Assembly (NCBI GenBank): GCA_963751795.1
Contig: CAVVVI010000004.1
Coordinates: 620,001-684,000 of the forward strand
Reading direction: 5' to 3'
Length of the DNA stretch: 64,000 bases
From: BOG-908 sp963751795
Lineage (GTDB): Bacteria > Pseudomonadota > Alphaproteobacteria > Acetobacterales > Acetobacteraceae
Of this stretch, positions 7,474-16,196 are shown one piece after another (position 1 is the first letter of the stretch; the number at the start of each line of letters is the position of its first letter). Position numbers and translations under genes: made by a program. The notes beneath the pieces were generated by a model. The model was given only the letters and a program-made list of their open reading frames with translations. It was not told the origin of the DNA and did no database searches.

Positions 7474-8709
7474 ATGACCCAGCACGCTTTGGCCGCGCGC
7501 CACTCTGCCGATGATGCCGCGCCCTACGATGCCGTCGTGGTGGGCGGCGGCCCGGCCGGTGCCACCGCGGCCGATGTTCTGGCGCGGGCCGGCCGCCGCG
7601 TGGTGCTGCTGGACCGTGCCGGCCGTATCAAGCCGTGCGGCGGCGCCATCCCGCCGCGGCTGGTGCGCGATTTCGACGTGCCGCCGGCGCAGATCGTGGC
7701 CCGCATCCGCGCCGCGCGCATGGTCTCGCCGGCCAACGTGCAGGTGGACATGCCGATCGATGGCGGCTTCGTCGGCATGGTGGATCGCGAGCATTTCGAT
7801 GCGTGGCTGCGCGAACGCGCCGCGGCGCATGGCGCCGAAGCGCGCATCGGCACGTTCGAGCGGGTGGATCGCGATGCCGATGGCGTGGCCGTGGTGCAGT
7901 ATCGCGACAAGGACGGCGCGCCGGTGCGGCTGCGCACGCGCGCGGTGGTGGGCGCCGACGGCGCTAAATCGGCGGTCGCCAAGCAATGCGTGAAGGGTGC
8001 GGACCGCGTGCCTTACGTGTTCGCCTACCACGAGATCCTGCAGGCGCCGGCCAACGCGCAGGATGCGCTGGGCCGGCTGTTCGAGCCGGAGCGTTGCGAC
8101 ATCTTCTATCAGGGCAAGCTGTCGCCGGATTTCTACGGCTGGGTGTTTCCGCACGGCAAGACGGTCAGCGTCGGGTCGGGTTCGGCCAAGAAGGGCTTTT
8201 CCATCCGCGGCTCGGTGACCGCGCTGCGGGCAGCGGCCGGGCTCAGCGATGCCGTAACCGTGCGGCGGGAAGGCGCGCCGATCCCGATGCGCCCGATGCG
8301 GCGCTGGGATAACGGCCGCGACGTGATCCTGGCGGGCGATGCTGCGGGCGTGGTGGCGCCGGCTTCCGGCGAGGGCATCTATTACGCCATGGAAGGCGGC
8401 CGGCTGGCTGCCGAGGCGGTGGACCGGCTGTGCGCCACCGGCAACGCGCGCGCGCTGCGCGAACCGCGCCGCGCGTTCATGAAGGCGCATGGCACGGTGT
8501 TCATGGTGCTCGGCGTGATGCAGTGGTTCTGGTACAGCACCGACAAGCGGCGCGAGAGTTTCGTCTCGCTATGCCGCGATCCCGACGTGCAGCGGATGAC
8601 GTGGGATTCCTACATGAACAAGCAGCTCACACGCAGCAAGCCTGCTGCGCAGGTCAGGATCTTCTTCAAGGATCTGGCGCATCTGTGCGGCCTGGCCAGC
8701 CCGTCGTGA
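7474..8709 (+). CDS. bchP: geranylgeranyl diphosphate/bacteriochlorophyll reductase
   Basis: BchP reduces the geranylgeranyl tail of bacteriochlorophyll to phytyl using NADPH. The 411-residue flavoprotein has the FAD dinucleotide fold ('DAVVVGGGPAGATAADVLAR', residues about 17-36), 'IKPCGGAIPPRLVRDF', 'VVGADGAKS' and the second FAD motif 'DVILAGDAAGVVAPASGEGI'. The ATG at 7474 has AGGAG six bases upstream; ATG codons at 7456 and 7459 overlap the previous gene but lack a good ribosome site. It completes the bchG-bch2-bchP trio standard in purple bacteria. Confidence 0.96.
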   Translation: MTQHALAARHSADDAAPYDAVVVGGGPAGATAADVLARAGRRVVLLDRAGRIKPCGGAIPPRLVRDFDVPPAQIVARIRAARMVSPANVQVDMPIDGGFVGMVDREHFDAWLRERAAAHGAEARIGTFERVDRDADGVAVVQYRDKDGAPVRLRTRAVVGADGAKSAVAKQCVKGADRVPYVFAYHEILQAPANAQDALGRLFEPERCDIFYQGKLSPDFYGWVFPHGKTVSVGSGSAKKGFSIRGSVTALRAAAGLSDAVTVRREGAPIPMRPMRRWDNGRDVILAGDAAGVVAPASGEGIYYAMEGGRLAAEAVDRLCATGNARALREPRRAFMKAHGTVFMVLGVMQWFWYSTDKRRESFVSLCRDPDVQRMTWDSYMNKQLTRSKPAAQVRIFFKDLAHLCGLASPS

Positions 8710-8758
8710 GACGACTTCGCGCCACCGCCTACCGCTCTTTCGTACAAGGATGTGTTCC

Positions 8759-9784
8759 GTGCTGCTAGACACCATCGTGGACGATGCGGTTGCCTTCACC
8801 GACCTGCTGCCGCCGCCGCCCCGCCGCACGCGGCGCCACTCCCGCACGCTGCCGCTGCGCGTCGGCACCCGCCGTTCACCGCTGGCGCTGGTGCAGACGC
8901 GCACCTTCCTCGAATTGCTGCGCGGCGTGTGCCCGGTGCTGCGCAATATGGACGTGTTCCAGGAGCATCTGATCCAGACTACGGGCGATGCCGTGCAGGA
9001 CCGGCGGCTCGCCGATATCGGCGGCAAGGGGCTGTTCGCCAAAGAGATCGACGAGGCGCAGATCGCCGGGCGGATCGATTTCGCCGTGCATAGCCTGAAG
9101 GATCTGGAGACGAACCTGCCGGACGGGATCGTGCTGGCCTGCACGCTGAAGCGCGAGGATGCGCGCGACACGCTGATCTTCGGCCACGAGGTGCCGCGTT
9201 CGGACGATCCCTACGAGGCGCTGCCGCACGGCGCGCTGGTGGGCACGTCGTCGGTGCGCCGGCAGGCGCAGCTGCTGCATGCGCGGCCGGACCTGCGCAT
9301 GGCGCTGATCCGCGGCAATGTGCAGTCGCGCCTGGCCAAAGTGCGGGCGGGCGATTGCCAGGCGAGCCTGCTGGCGCTGGCCGGGCTGAAACGGCTGGAC
9401 ATGGTGCACGAAGCCTCGGTGATATTGGACACCGATGTGATGGTGCCCGCGGCCGCGCAGGGCATCATCGGCGTGACGGTGCACGAGGACGACACCGAAC
9501 TGCTCGAGATGCTGTCGGCCATCGAGGACCCGGAGGCCCGCGCGGTGGCGACGGCCGAACGCGCGCTGCTGCGCGTGCTGGACGGCACCTGCCACACGCC
9601 GATCGGCGGCCATGCGCGTATCCTCCCGAACGGGCGGCTGCACATCGTGGGGCTGGTGGCCCGCGCCGATGGCAGCTTCCTGCTGCGGCGCACGTCGGAG
9701 GGTTTGCCGCGCGATGCGGCGATGATCGGCGCCGAACTGGGTGCGTCGCTGAAGCGGGATTGCCCGGCGGATGTGTTCGCCTAG
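8759..9784 (+). CDS. hemC: hydroxymethylbilane synthase (porphobilinogen deaminase)
   Basis: HemC condenses four porphobilinogens to hydroxymethylbilane, the common precursor of haem and bacteriochlorophyll. The 341-residue product carries the substrate-site motifs 'GTRRSPLALVQ', 'GGKGLFAKEID', 'AVHSLKD' (catalytic Asp), 'GTSSVRRQAQL', 'RGNVQSRL' and 'AAQGIIGV', and the dipyrromethane-attachment cysteine Cys278 in 'LDGTCHTPIGG'. An N-terminal tail of about 33 residues precedes the usual start. I chose GTG at 8759 because AAGGA lies eight bases upstream; an ATG at 8750 is too close to it. It follows bchP by 49 bases in the same direction, so it probably serves pigment synthesis; it may be a second copy. 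Confidence 0.92.
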   Translation: MLLDTIVDDAVAFTDLLPPPPRRTRRHSRTLPLRVGTRRSPLALVQTRTFLELLRGVCPVLRNMDVFQEHLIQTTGDAVQDRRLADIGGKGLFAKEIDEAQIAGRIDFAVHSLKDLETNLPDGIVLACTLKREDARDTLIFGHEVPRSDDPYEALPHGALVGTSSVRRQAQLLHARPDLRMALIRGNVQSRLAKVRAGDCQASLLALAGLKRLDMVHEASVILDTDVMVPAAAQGIIGVTVHEDDTELLEMLSAIEDPEARAVATAERALLRVLDGTCHTPIGGHARILPNGRLHIVGLVARADGSFLLRRTSEGLPRDAAMIGAELGASLKRDCPADVFA

Positions 9785-9798
9785 CGCCGCTTCGCCCG

Positions 9799-10290
9799 TC
9801 AGGCGCGCTTGGCGGAGCCTGCGGCGGCGAACGGCGCGTTCAGCCGGACGATGGCCCAGTTCAGCCAGAAGGCGAAGCTGACCCACACCAGATAGGGCAC
9901 GAACAGCCAGCTCGCCACGATCGAGAATGGCCGGAAGCCGATCACCACGGCGAGCACCGAGAGCCAGAGCAGCGCGTTTTCAGCGAGCGCCCAGTCCGGC
10001 CGTTTCGCCTTGAAGAAAAGCGGGCTCCACAGCAGGTGCAGCACCCAATTGGCGGCGAGCAGGAGGGCGACCTGCGTGCGGCCGGCCGCATCGGGCGCGC
10101 CCCGCCAGGCGAGCACGCCGGCGACGGCGGCAGCACCCAGGATCAGCGTCCAGGCGGGGCCGAACAGCCAGTCCGGCGGTTGCAGCCGTGGCTTGCGCAG
10201 GTTGCGATACCACGGTCCCACATCGGTCAGCAGCCCGCCGGCCGCGGCCAGCACCAACGTCAGTATCGCGGCGACCGCAATCGTTACCAT
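9799..10290 (-). CDS. tspO: TspO/MBR-family tryptophan-rich sensory protein
   Basis: TspO is a five-helix membrane protein that binds porphyrins and in Rhodobacter acts as an oxygen-dependent negative modulator of photosynthesis genes. The 163-residue product shows the family core 'WYRNLRKPRLQPPDWLFGPAWT', 'WVLHLLWSPLFF' and 'VPYLVWVSFAFWLNWAI', with five hydrophobic segments. I begin at the ATG at 10290; an upstream GTG at 10317 would add nine residues. The gene converges on hemC with only 14 bases between the stops, placing a porphyrin sensor next to a porphyrin biosynthesis gene. Confidence 0.93.
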   Translation of the reverse strand: MVTIAVAAILTLVLAAAGGLLTDVGPWYRNLRKPRLQPPDWLFGPAWTLILGAAAVAGVLAWRGAPDAAGRTQVALLLAANWVLHLLWSPLFFKAKRPDWALAENALLWLSVLAVVIGFRPFSIVASWLFVPYLVWVSFAFWLNWAIVRLNAPFAAAGSAKRA

Positions 10291-10343
10291 GCTCAACGGG
10301 CTTTCACCTTCGGGCACGCAGGCCCGTTCCCGGCAGATAGGGT

Positions 10344-10376
10344 CTGTAGCCCGCCGCGGAAGGTTGCGGGCTACAG
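10344..10376 (-). terminator. 11-bp hairpin after the cytochrome c gene
   Basis: CTGTAGCCCGC (10344-10354) and GCGGGCTACAG (10366-10376) pair perfectly around an 11-base loop. On the minus strand it begins at the stop codon of the cytochrome c gene, so it is a candidate transcription end, but no T-run follows on that strand; a short TTT follows on the plus strand. Confidence 0.55.
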
Positions 10377-11978
10377 TTTGCCGGCGGTGTCGGGCGATGC
10401 CGAATCCTGGCCCTGGCTGACGATGTCGGTATAGACCCGTTCGGCGAAGCCGTCCAAAGCCTCGGATTTTTGCATCTGGCCCAGGCTCTTGTCGGCCAGC
10501 ACCACCGGGCAGTAGGCGATGGTGAGGCTGTTGATGATGTCGGCCTGCGTGGCCTTCGGTGCCACGGCCCGCACGTGCTTGATCATGATCTCGGCGTTGG
10601 CGAGCACGTTCTGCTGCGTCGTCGTCTGCAGCAGATGCGACATTTCGGGCGTGGCGATGGCGCGCGCGGTATCGCCTTCGGCCAGCTTGGGGCAGCCGCC
10701 TGGCAGGCGCATCGCCAGCAGCGTGCCGGTGGCCTTGCGCAGGGTCGCGACCTCACCGGGGCCGACCTGTGCCGGCGCCGTGTTGCCCCAGGCGGAGCGG
10801 GCGTAATTGGCCGCGTCGGCCACTTCCTGATCGCTCATCTGCTGACCGATGGCCGGCATGGCGGAGTAGCTGCCCTGCGCGTTGATGCCGCCCAGGATGA
10901 CGCGCAGCACGGTCTCAGGCCCTTGCGCGTTGACCACGCCGTTGCCGGCCAGGTTGGGCACCGCGCCGGCCAGGCCCTTGCCGTTTTCCAGATGGCAGGA
11001 GGCGCAATAGTTCAGGTAGGATTGCGCGTTGACCGCCACGCGCTCGCTGCCGGCGGCCGGTTTGCTGGCGGTATAGCCCTCTTTCGGCTGCGTCGATTTC
11101 AGGTAGGCGACGATGGCGTGCAGATCGTCGTCGGTGAGCTTGCCGAGGCTTTCGTGCATGGTCTGCGCCATCGGGCCCACCACCACGCCCATGTCGGGCG
11201 AGGTTCCCGTCTTGAGGTAGTGGAACACGTCCTCGTCGCTGTAGCGGCCGATGCCCTGCGTCTTGTCCGAGGTGATGTTGGGCGCGTACCATTTGTCGAT
11301 CGGACCGCCGCGCAGCGAGGCGGCCATGCTGGTGTCGCCCAGCATATTGTTGCCGTTATGGCATTCGCCGCAATGCTCGAGCCCCTGCACCAGATAGGCG
11401 CCGCGGTTGACCTGGGCGGATTGCTTCGGGTCCGGCTTGAATTCGCCGGCCTTGAGGAAGACGGCATCCCAGCCGATCAGAGCGGCGCGGATGTTGAAGG
11501 GAAACACCAGCTTCAGCGGCTTGCGCGGTGCATCCACCGGCTGCAGCGAGAACAGATAGGCCTTGATGGCCAGCGCATCGTCGCGCCGCACCTTGGTGTA
11601 CCAGGGGAACGGCATGACGGGGTACAGCCGTTCGCCTTTCATGCCGATGCCCTGGTGGAACACGCGCACGAACTGGTCGTCGGTGATGTTGCCGATGCCG
11701 GTGGCTTTGTCGGGCGTGATGTTGGGCGTGGAGATCGGGCCGAACGGGGTGTTCATGTAGCGCCCGCCGGCGAATTCCTTGCCGCCCGGCGCCGTATGGC
11801 AGGCGGCGCAGTCGCCGGCATCGGTCAGGTATTTGCCGTGCGCGATGGATTGTGCATCCGCGGCGCCGGGTCGGGGTGCCGACGGGGCCGCCGCAGCGAT
11901 GCATGGCGCGAGCAGTGCCGCGAGCGCGCCGAGCATGCCCGCGGCTGCTTTTCCTGCGCCCTGTCCACGATCATTCAT
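10371..11978 (-). CDS. triheme cytochrome c, alcohol dehydrogenase subunit type
   Basis: A 535-residue exported cytochrome with three haem motifs: CAACH (57-61), CGECH (203-207) and CASCH (325-329). The order, spacing and motifs such as 'GRYMNTPFGPISTPNITPD' and 'MPFPWYTKV' match the cytochrome subunit (AdhB type) of membrane quinohaemoprotein alcohol/aldehyde/gluconate dehydrogenases of acetic acid bacteria, which pass electrons to ubiquinone. A signal peptide is visible ('MLGALAALLAPCIAAAA'). After the third haem domain there is an extra ~110-residue tail with two more cysteines ('GGCPKLAEG', 'IAYCPVVLA'). ATG at 11978 has GGAGG nine bases upstream. No dehydrogenase subunit is adjacent, so its partner is unknown. 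Confidence 0.88.
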   Translation of the reverse strand: MNDRGQGAGKAAAGMLGALAALLAPCIAAAAPSAPRPGAADAQSIAHGKYLTDAGDCAACHTAPGGKEFAGGRYMNTPFGPISTPNITPDKATGIGNITDDQFVRVFHQGIGMKGERLYPVMPFPWYTKVRRDDALAIKAYLFSLQPVDAPRKPLKLVFPFNIRAALIGWDAVFLKAGEFKPDPKQSAQVNRGAYLVQGLEHCGECHNGNNMLGDTSMAASLRGGPIDKWYAPNITSDKTQGIGRYSDEDVFHYLKTGTSPDMGVVVGPMAQTMHESLGKLTDDDLHAIVAYLKSTQPKEGYTASKPAAGSERVAVNAQSYLNYCASCHLENGKGLAGAVPNLAGNGVVNAQGPETVLRVILGGINAQGSYSAMPAIGQQMSDQEVADAANYARSAWGNTAPAQVGPGEVATLRKATGTLLAMRLPGGCPKLAEGDTARAIATPEMSHLLQTTTQQNVLANAEIMIKHVRAVAPKATQADIINSLTIAYCPVVLADKSLGQMQKSEALDGFAERVYTDIVSQGQDSASPDTAGKL

Positions 11979-12178
11979 CGGCTGGAGCCTCCGTCCACAA
12001 CGCTTCTGGCGAGCACGCTGCACGGTTGCTCACGCGGCCCCGCGACATCGTTTGGCGGCTGCCCGCCGGGGTGCCGCCTTGTGGTTGAAAACTCCGGCCG
12101 GCGTTGGAGTTGCGCATCACGAAAGCGTTTGCCAGCGCATGCAACGCTGCGGCATGCTGCGCTGCCAACGATACGGGC

Positions 12179-12667
12179 GTGACAGTGAGCGAATCAGAGC
12201 CGCCCATCAGCCTGTGGATCGAACGCTCGGCAGCGGCTTTCCTGTGGGTGGAGCACGCGGCCTATGTGGCCCTGGGCGCGCTGCTGGCGCTCGCCGCCCT
12301 GGTGGCACTTGCCGGCACGGCGTGGACGCTCGGCGCCGGGCTGGGCGACTGGACCGACACGCGCGACATCCTGCAGGTGATCGACCGCCTGCTATTCGTG
12401 CTCATGCTGGTGGAAATCCTGCACACCGTCAGGGCCTCGATGAAATCGGGCGAGCTGAACTGCGAGCCGTTTCTGGTGGTGGGGCTGATCGCCACGATCC
12501 GGCGCGTGCTGGTGATTACGCTGAAATCGTCGGGGACCGGTCAGGATACCGCGGTGAGTGCCGGCGGCGAGAAGCTGTTCCACGATTCGATGACCGAGCT
12601 GGGCGTGCTGGCCGTGCTGATCCTGGTGATGGTCGTATCGATCAGGATGCTGCGGCCGGCGCGGTAG
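12179..12667 (+). CDS. PsiE-like phosphate-starvation family membrane protein
   Basis: An about 162-residue integral membrane protein with four hydrophobic segments, an acidic N terminus and the conserved region 'ILQVIDRLLFVLMLVEILHT' followed by 'EPFLVVGLIATIRRVLVIT', which resembles the PsiE family. PsiE is induced by phosphate limitation in enterobacteria; its molecular role is unknown. No ATG is available near the beginning: GTG at 12179 or 12185 is the likely start, and neither has a clear Shine-Dalgarno sequence, so the N terminus is uncertain. It diverges from the cytochrome c gene across about 200 bases. Confidence 0.75.
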   Translation: MTVSESEPPISLWIERSAAAFLWVEHAAYVALGALLALAALVALAGTAWTLGAGLGDWTDTRDILQVIDRLLFVLMLVEILHTVRASMKSGELNCEPFLVVGLIATIRRVLVITLKSSGTGQDTAVSAGGEKLFHDSMTELGVLAVLILVMVVSIRMLRPAR

Positions 12668-12712
12668 TGATGGGGGTCGGCTGAGGAGGATCGGCCCGTG
12701 GCAGGCGGAGCC

Positions 12713-12788
12713 TGGTGCCCCGTACGGGATTCGAACCCGTGTAGCCAACGTGAAAGGCTGGTGTCCTAGGCCTCTAGACGAACGGGAC
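12713..12788 (-). tRNA. tRNA-Glu (UUC anticodon)
   Basis: Read on the minus strand, GTCCCGT at the 5' end pairs with ACGGGGC at the 3' end (seven pairs with one G-U), followed by A73 and an encoded CCA (12713-12715). The T arm has GGTTCGAATCC, and the anticodon loop is CTTTCAC with anticodon TTC, for glutamate. Length is 76 bases including CCA. The tRNA lies in the convergent gap between the PsiE-like gene and the DUF885 gene. Confidence 0.96.
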
Positions 12789-12867
12789 GGGCCGGGCACG
12801 GTGGGTAGCCAAAAGGGTGCGCTGGGTCAAGTAAGGCGCCTGGCTGCCGCAGGCGTGTTGCGGCCCC

Positions 12868-14607
12868 CTAGTGCCGCTGCTGCGCGATCCAGGCGCCGAT
12901 GCGCGCCTCGAGCACGTCCAGCGGCATGGCCCCGTCATCGAGCACCGCATCGTGGAAGCGCCGTTCGTCGAAGCCGGCGCCGAGTGCTGCTTCGGCGCGG
13001 TGGCGCAGCTCCATGATCTTGAGCTCGCCGATCTTGTAGCCGAGCGCCTGGCCTGGCCAGGCGATGTAGCGGTCCACCTCGCTTTGCATGTTGGCTTCCG
13101 ACAGCGCGGTGTTGTCGCGCAGGCAGGCCAAAGCCTGGTCGCGGGTCTGGCCGCGCCAGTGCAGGCCCACATCCATGACCAGGCGGCAGGCGCGCCACAT
13201 CTCGAGCGAGAGCTGGCCGAAGCGTTCGTAGGGCGTGGCGTAAAGGCCGAGTTCGGTGGCGAGCTGTTCGCTGTACAGCGCCCAGCCTTCGACGAAAGCG
13301 GTGATGTTGCTGTCGCGGCGGAACGGCGGCAGGCCGGTCAGTTCCTGGGCGAGGGCGATCTGGATGTGGTGGCCGGGCGCGCCCTCGTGCGCCACCAGGG
13401 CCGGCAGTTCGAAAAGCGGCCGCTGGTCGAGATGCGAGGTGTTGATCCAGAGCGAGCCGGCGATCGCCTGCTCGGGGCTGCCGCCATTGTAGCGCGCGCT
13501 GGTGTAGCCGTCCTCGATGGCGGCGGGCACCGGGGCCACGCCGTAGGGCAGCCGCGGCAGCTTGCCGATGATGCGCGGCAGCTGGCCATCCACGCGCTTG
13601 GCTAGGCGGCTTGCGCGCTCGAGCAGGGCTTCGCGGGTGGTGGCGTAGAAGCGCGGGTCGGTGCGGAGCATGGCCTGGAACGCGGTGAAGCCACCGTGGA
13701 AGCCGGCGGCGGCGATCTGCACGTCCATGGCCACGCGGATGCGGGCGATCTCGGATTGGCCGATGGCGAAGATCTGGTCCGGTGTCAGCGCGGTGGTGGT
13801 CTCGCGCCGCACCAGCATGGCGTAGCAGGCGCGTCCCTGCGGCAGGGCGGCGGCGCCGATCGTGGTGCGGCTGTGCGGCAGGTAGGTATCGGCGAAGAAG
13901 CCAGCCAGCGCGTGCTGCGCGGGCTTGATGCTGTCGGCGATGATGGCGAGCGCCTGGGCGCGCAGCGCGGTGGCCGCCGGGCTGGCGGGCAGGGTGTCGA
14001 GCGGGGCGAGCAGCGGGTCCTGCGCAGGCGGCACGGCGGCGCGGGCGGCGGCGGCCTGCGCCTGGCGGGCAGCGATCGCGTGCGGCAGCGTGAAGCCGGT
14101 GCGGATGCCGCGCTGCAGATTGGCGGTTTCGGTGGCGTAGAAGGCGGGCAGGGCGCGCAGGCGGGCGAGCCATGCCTCGGCCTGCGCCGTATCGTGCAGG
14201 GCGGTGCCGCTGGCCGCGTAATCCGGCACGGTGAAGAAGCCCTGGTCGCTGGCGAACGGGATGCGGTTCTCGTCGAAGCCGTCGGAGGCCTGGTCGGTGG
14301 CGATGCGGGCGAGCAGCAGTGTGCGGTTCAGCGCATCCTGGCCGGTGAGCGAGGCGGCCGGGATCGCCTCGAGATCGGTGCGGATGCGGGCCAGGGCGGC
14401 CATGCGGGCGGATTGCGCGGCCGGGCTGTCATCCGGCCAGCGCCGGGCGGCCTGGCTGTCGCCGCGCTGGGCGGCGCCGATCGGATCGGCCTCGGTGAGC
14501 CATGCATCGTAGGCGGCCAGCACGTGGGCCAGGTCGGGCGCAGCGGCGTGCGCGGCGGGCGCCAGGCAGGCGAGGGCGATGGCGAGGGCGACGGCAGGTT
14601 TGCGCAT
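12868..14607 (-). CDS. DUF885 family exported protein, putative metallopeptidase-like
   Basis: A 579-residue protein with a signal peptide ('MRKPAVALAIALACLAPAAHA'). The core motif 'LPALVAHEGAPGHHIQIALA' contains HEGxPGHH, the zinc-peptidase-like signature of the DUF885 family, and 'ITAFVEGWALYSEQLATELGLY' supplies the second conserved acidic segment, as in gluzincin-type enzymes. Length and domain organisation fit the family. Substrate is unknown; a periplasmic peptidase is plausible. It is transcribed alone, divergently from the flippase gene. Confidence 0.88.
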   Translation of the reverse strand: MRKPAVALAIALACLAPAAHAAAPDLAHVLAAYDAWLTEADPIGAAQRGDSQAARRWPDDSPAAQSARMAALARIRTDLEAIPAASLTGQDALNRTLLLARIATDQASDGFDENRIPFASDQGFFTVPDYAASGTALHDTAQAEAWLARLRALPAFYATETANLQRGIRTGFTLPHAIAARQAQAAAARAAVPPAQDPLLAPLDTLPASPAATALRAQALAIIADSIKPAQHALAGFFADTYLPHSRTTIGAAALPQGRACYAMLVRRETTTALTPDQIFAIGQSEIARIRVAMDVQIAAAGFHGGFTAFQAMLRTDPRFYATTREALLERASRLAKRVDGQLPRIIGKLPRLPYGVAPVPAAIEDGYTSARYNGGSPEQAIAGSLWINTSHLDQRPLFELPALVAHEGAPGHHIQIALAQELTGLPPFRRDSNITAFVEGWALYSEQLATELGLYATPYERFGQLSLEMWRACRLVMDVGLHWRGQTRDQALACLRDNTALSEANMQSEVDRYIAWPGQALGYKIGELKIMELRHRAEAALGAGFDERRFHDAVLDDGAMPLDVLEARIGAWIAQQRH

Positions 14608-14714
14608 GCCGCGACGTTGGCGCAGGCAGGCGCGATTGGCCAGCCGGGGGAAGCATTGCGGCAGCGCAGCGCGTGGCTGGCGCGGGCGCAGGCTGCCCGT
14701 GATAGAGCAGCGCC

Positions 14715-16196
14715 ATGCCGCCGAGCCTGCAACGCACCACCGCCACGGGTTTCCTTTGGCTGCTGTTCCAGGGGCTGTCCGGACGGCTGGCCAGTTTCGT
14801 CAGCCAGATCGTGCTGGCCAGGCTGCTGATGCCCGAGGCCTTCGGGCAGATCGGGCTCGCCTACACGGTGGGCGCGTTGGTGACGGCGGTGGTCAGCTTC
14901 GGCATCGACGACGTGCTGCTGACCCGGGCGCGGCAGCTGCGCCTGTGGGTGGCGCCGGCGCTGTGGAGCAGCATGGGGCTGGCGCTGGCGGGCATGGCGG
15001 TGATGCTGGCCGCGGGCCCGGTGGCCGCGCGGCTGTATGGCGCACCTGGCCTTACCGGCCTGGTCGCCGTGCTGGCCATCAATCTGCCGCTGGGGGCGGC
15101 GGCGACGGTGCCGACCGTCCGGCTGAGGTCCGAGCTGAATTTTCGCTTCCTCGGCGCCTATGCGAGTGCCGAGACGGTGGCGATCCAGGCGGCCACCATC
15201 CTGTGCGCGGCGGCGGGCCTGGGGGCCTACAGCTTCGTTCTGCCGCTGCCGGTGGCTGCCGCCATCAAGGCCGTCGTGTTCTGGCGGCGCGCGCCGGTGG
15301 CGATCCGGCCGGGGCACCGCCGCGCGCAGTACCGCCACTTGGTGGGCAGCGGGCTGCTGGTGCTGAGCACGCGGCTGATGATCGCGCTGGTCAATCAGGG
15401 CGACTACATGGTGCTGGGGCTCCTGGCCTCCCAACGCGTGGTGGGCGTGTATTTCTTTGCGTTCCGCCTGGCCGCCCAGCCCGTGCAGATGCTGGCGGGC
15501 AGCTTCGGCGGGGTGCTGTTTCCGGCGTTCAGCCAGCTTAACGCGGCGCCGGCGCGGCAGATGGAGGCGGCGCTGCGGGCCTCGCGCGTGCTGGCCTACG
15601 CGATTACGCCGGTGTGCTTTCTGCAGGCGGCTGAGGCGGCGCCGCTGCTGCACCTGATGTTCGGCGCGCGCTGGGATGGCGCGGTGCCGCTGGTGCAGAT
15701 CCTCAGCCTGGGCCTGCCCGGCGACGCGCTGGCCTGGGTGGCCGGCGCGCTGCTGATCGCCCGCGGCGAGTTCCGGCGCGACGTGCGGCTGGTGGCCGTG
15801 TTTACGCCGCCGTTCTTCGTCTGCGTGCTGCTCGGCGTCTGGCTCGGCGGTGCCACGGGCGTGGCGATCGGCGTGTCGCTGTTCTACGCGCTGATCAAGC
15901 CGCTGAACTCCTGGCTGGTGTTCCGCCAGGCGATGACGCTGCGCGACGTTCTGGCGATCTACGTGCTGCCGCCGGTGCTGGGGCTGGCGACCATCGGTGC
16001 GGCCAGCGCGCTGGCCGCACTGCCGGTGCTGGCGGGCAGAAGCACGGCGCAGGTAGGCGTGATCGGGGTGCTGGGCCCGGTGTTCTACGTGGCCGCCCTG
16101 CGCCTGGTGGCGCCGGCCACCCTGGCCGAGATCGTCGGCTACCTGCCGCTGGGCCGGCTGCGCCAGCTCATGGGCCGGCGCAAAGCCTCAGCCTGA
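14715..16196 (+). CDS. polysaccharide flippase (MOP superfamily, Wzx-like)
   Basis: A 493-residue polytopic membrane protein with about twelve to fourteen hydrophobic segments. The N terminus 'TTATGFLWLLFQGLSGRLAS' followed by 'VSQIVLARLLMPEAFGQIGL' is typical of lipopolysaccharide/teichoic-acid flippases in the MOP superfamily, which move undecaprenyl-linked sugar repeats across the inner membrane. It is the first gene of the polysaccharide region; its last nine bases overlap the convergent GT9 gene. A second, distinct flippase lies at 23366-24886. Substrate cannot be inferred. Confidence 0.88.
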   Translation: MPPSLQRTTATGFLWLLFQGLSGRLASFVSQIVLARLLMPEAFGQIGLAYTVGALVTAVVSFGIDDVLLTRARQLRLWVAPALWSSMGLALAGMAVMLAAGPVAARLYGAPGLTGLVAVLAINLPLGAAATVPTVRLRSELNFRFLGAYASAETVAIQAATILCAAAGLGAYSFVLPLPVAAAIKAVVFWRRAPVAIRPGHRRAQYRHLVGSGLLVLSTRLMIALVNQGDYMVLGLLASQRVVGVYFFAFRLAAQPVQMLAGSFGGVLFPAFSQLNAAPARQMEAALRASRVLAYAITPVCFLQAAEAAPLLHLMFGARWDGAVPLVQILSLGLPGDALAWVAGALLIARGEFRRDVRLVAVFTPPFFVCVLLGVWLGGATGVAIGVSLFYALIKPLNSWLVFRQAMTLRDVLAIYVLPPVLGLATIGAASALAALPVLAGRSTAQVGVIGVLGPVFYVAALRLVAPATLAEIVGYLPLGRLRQLMGRRKASA

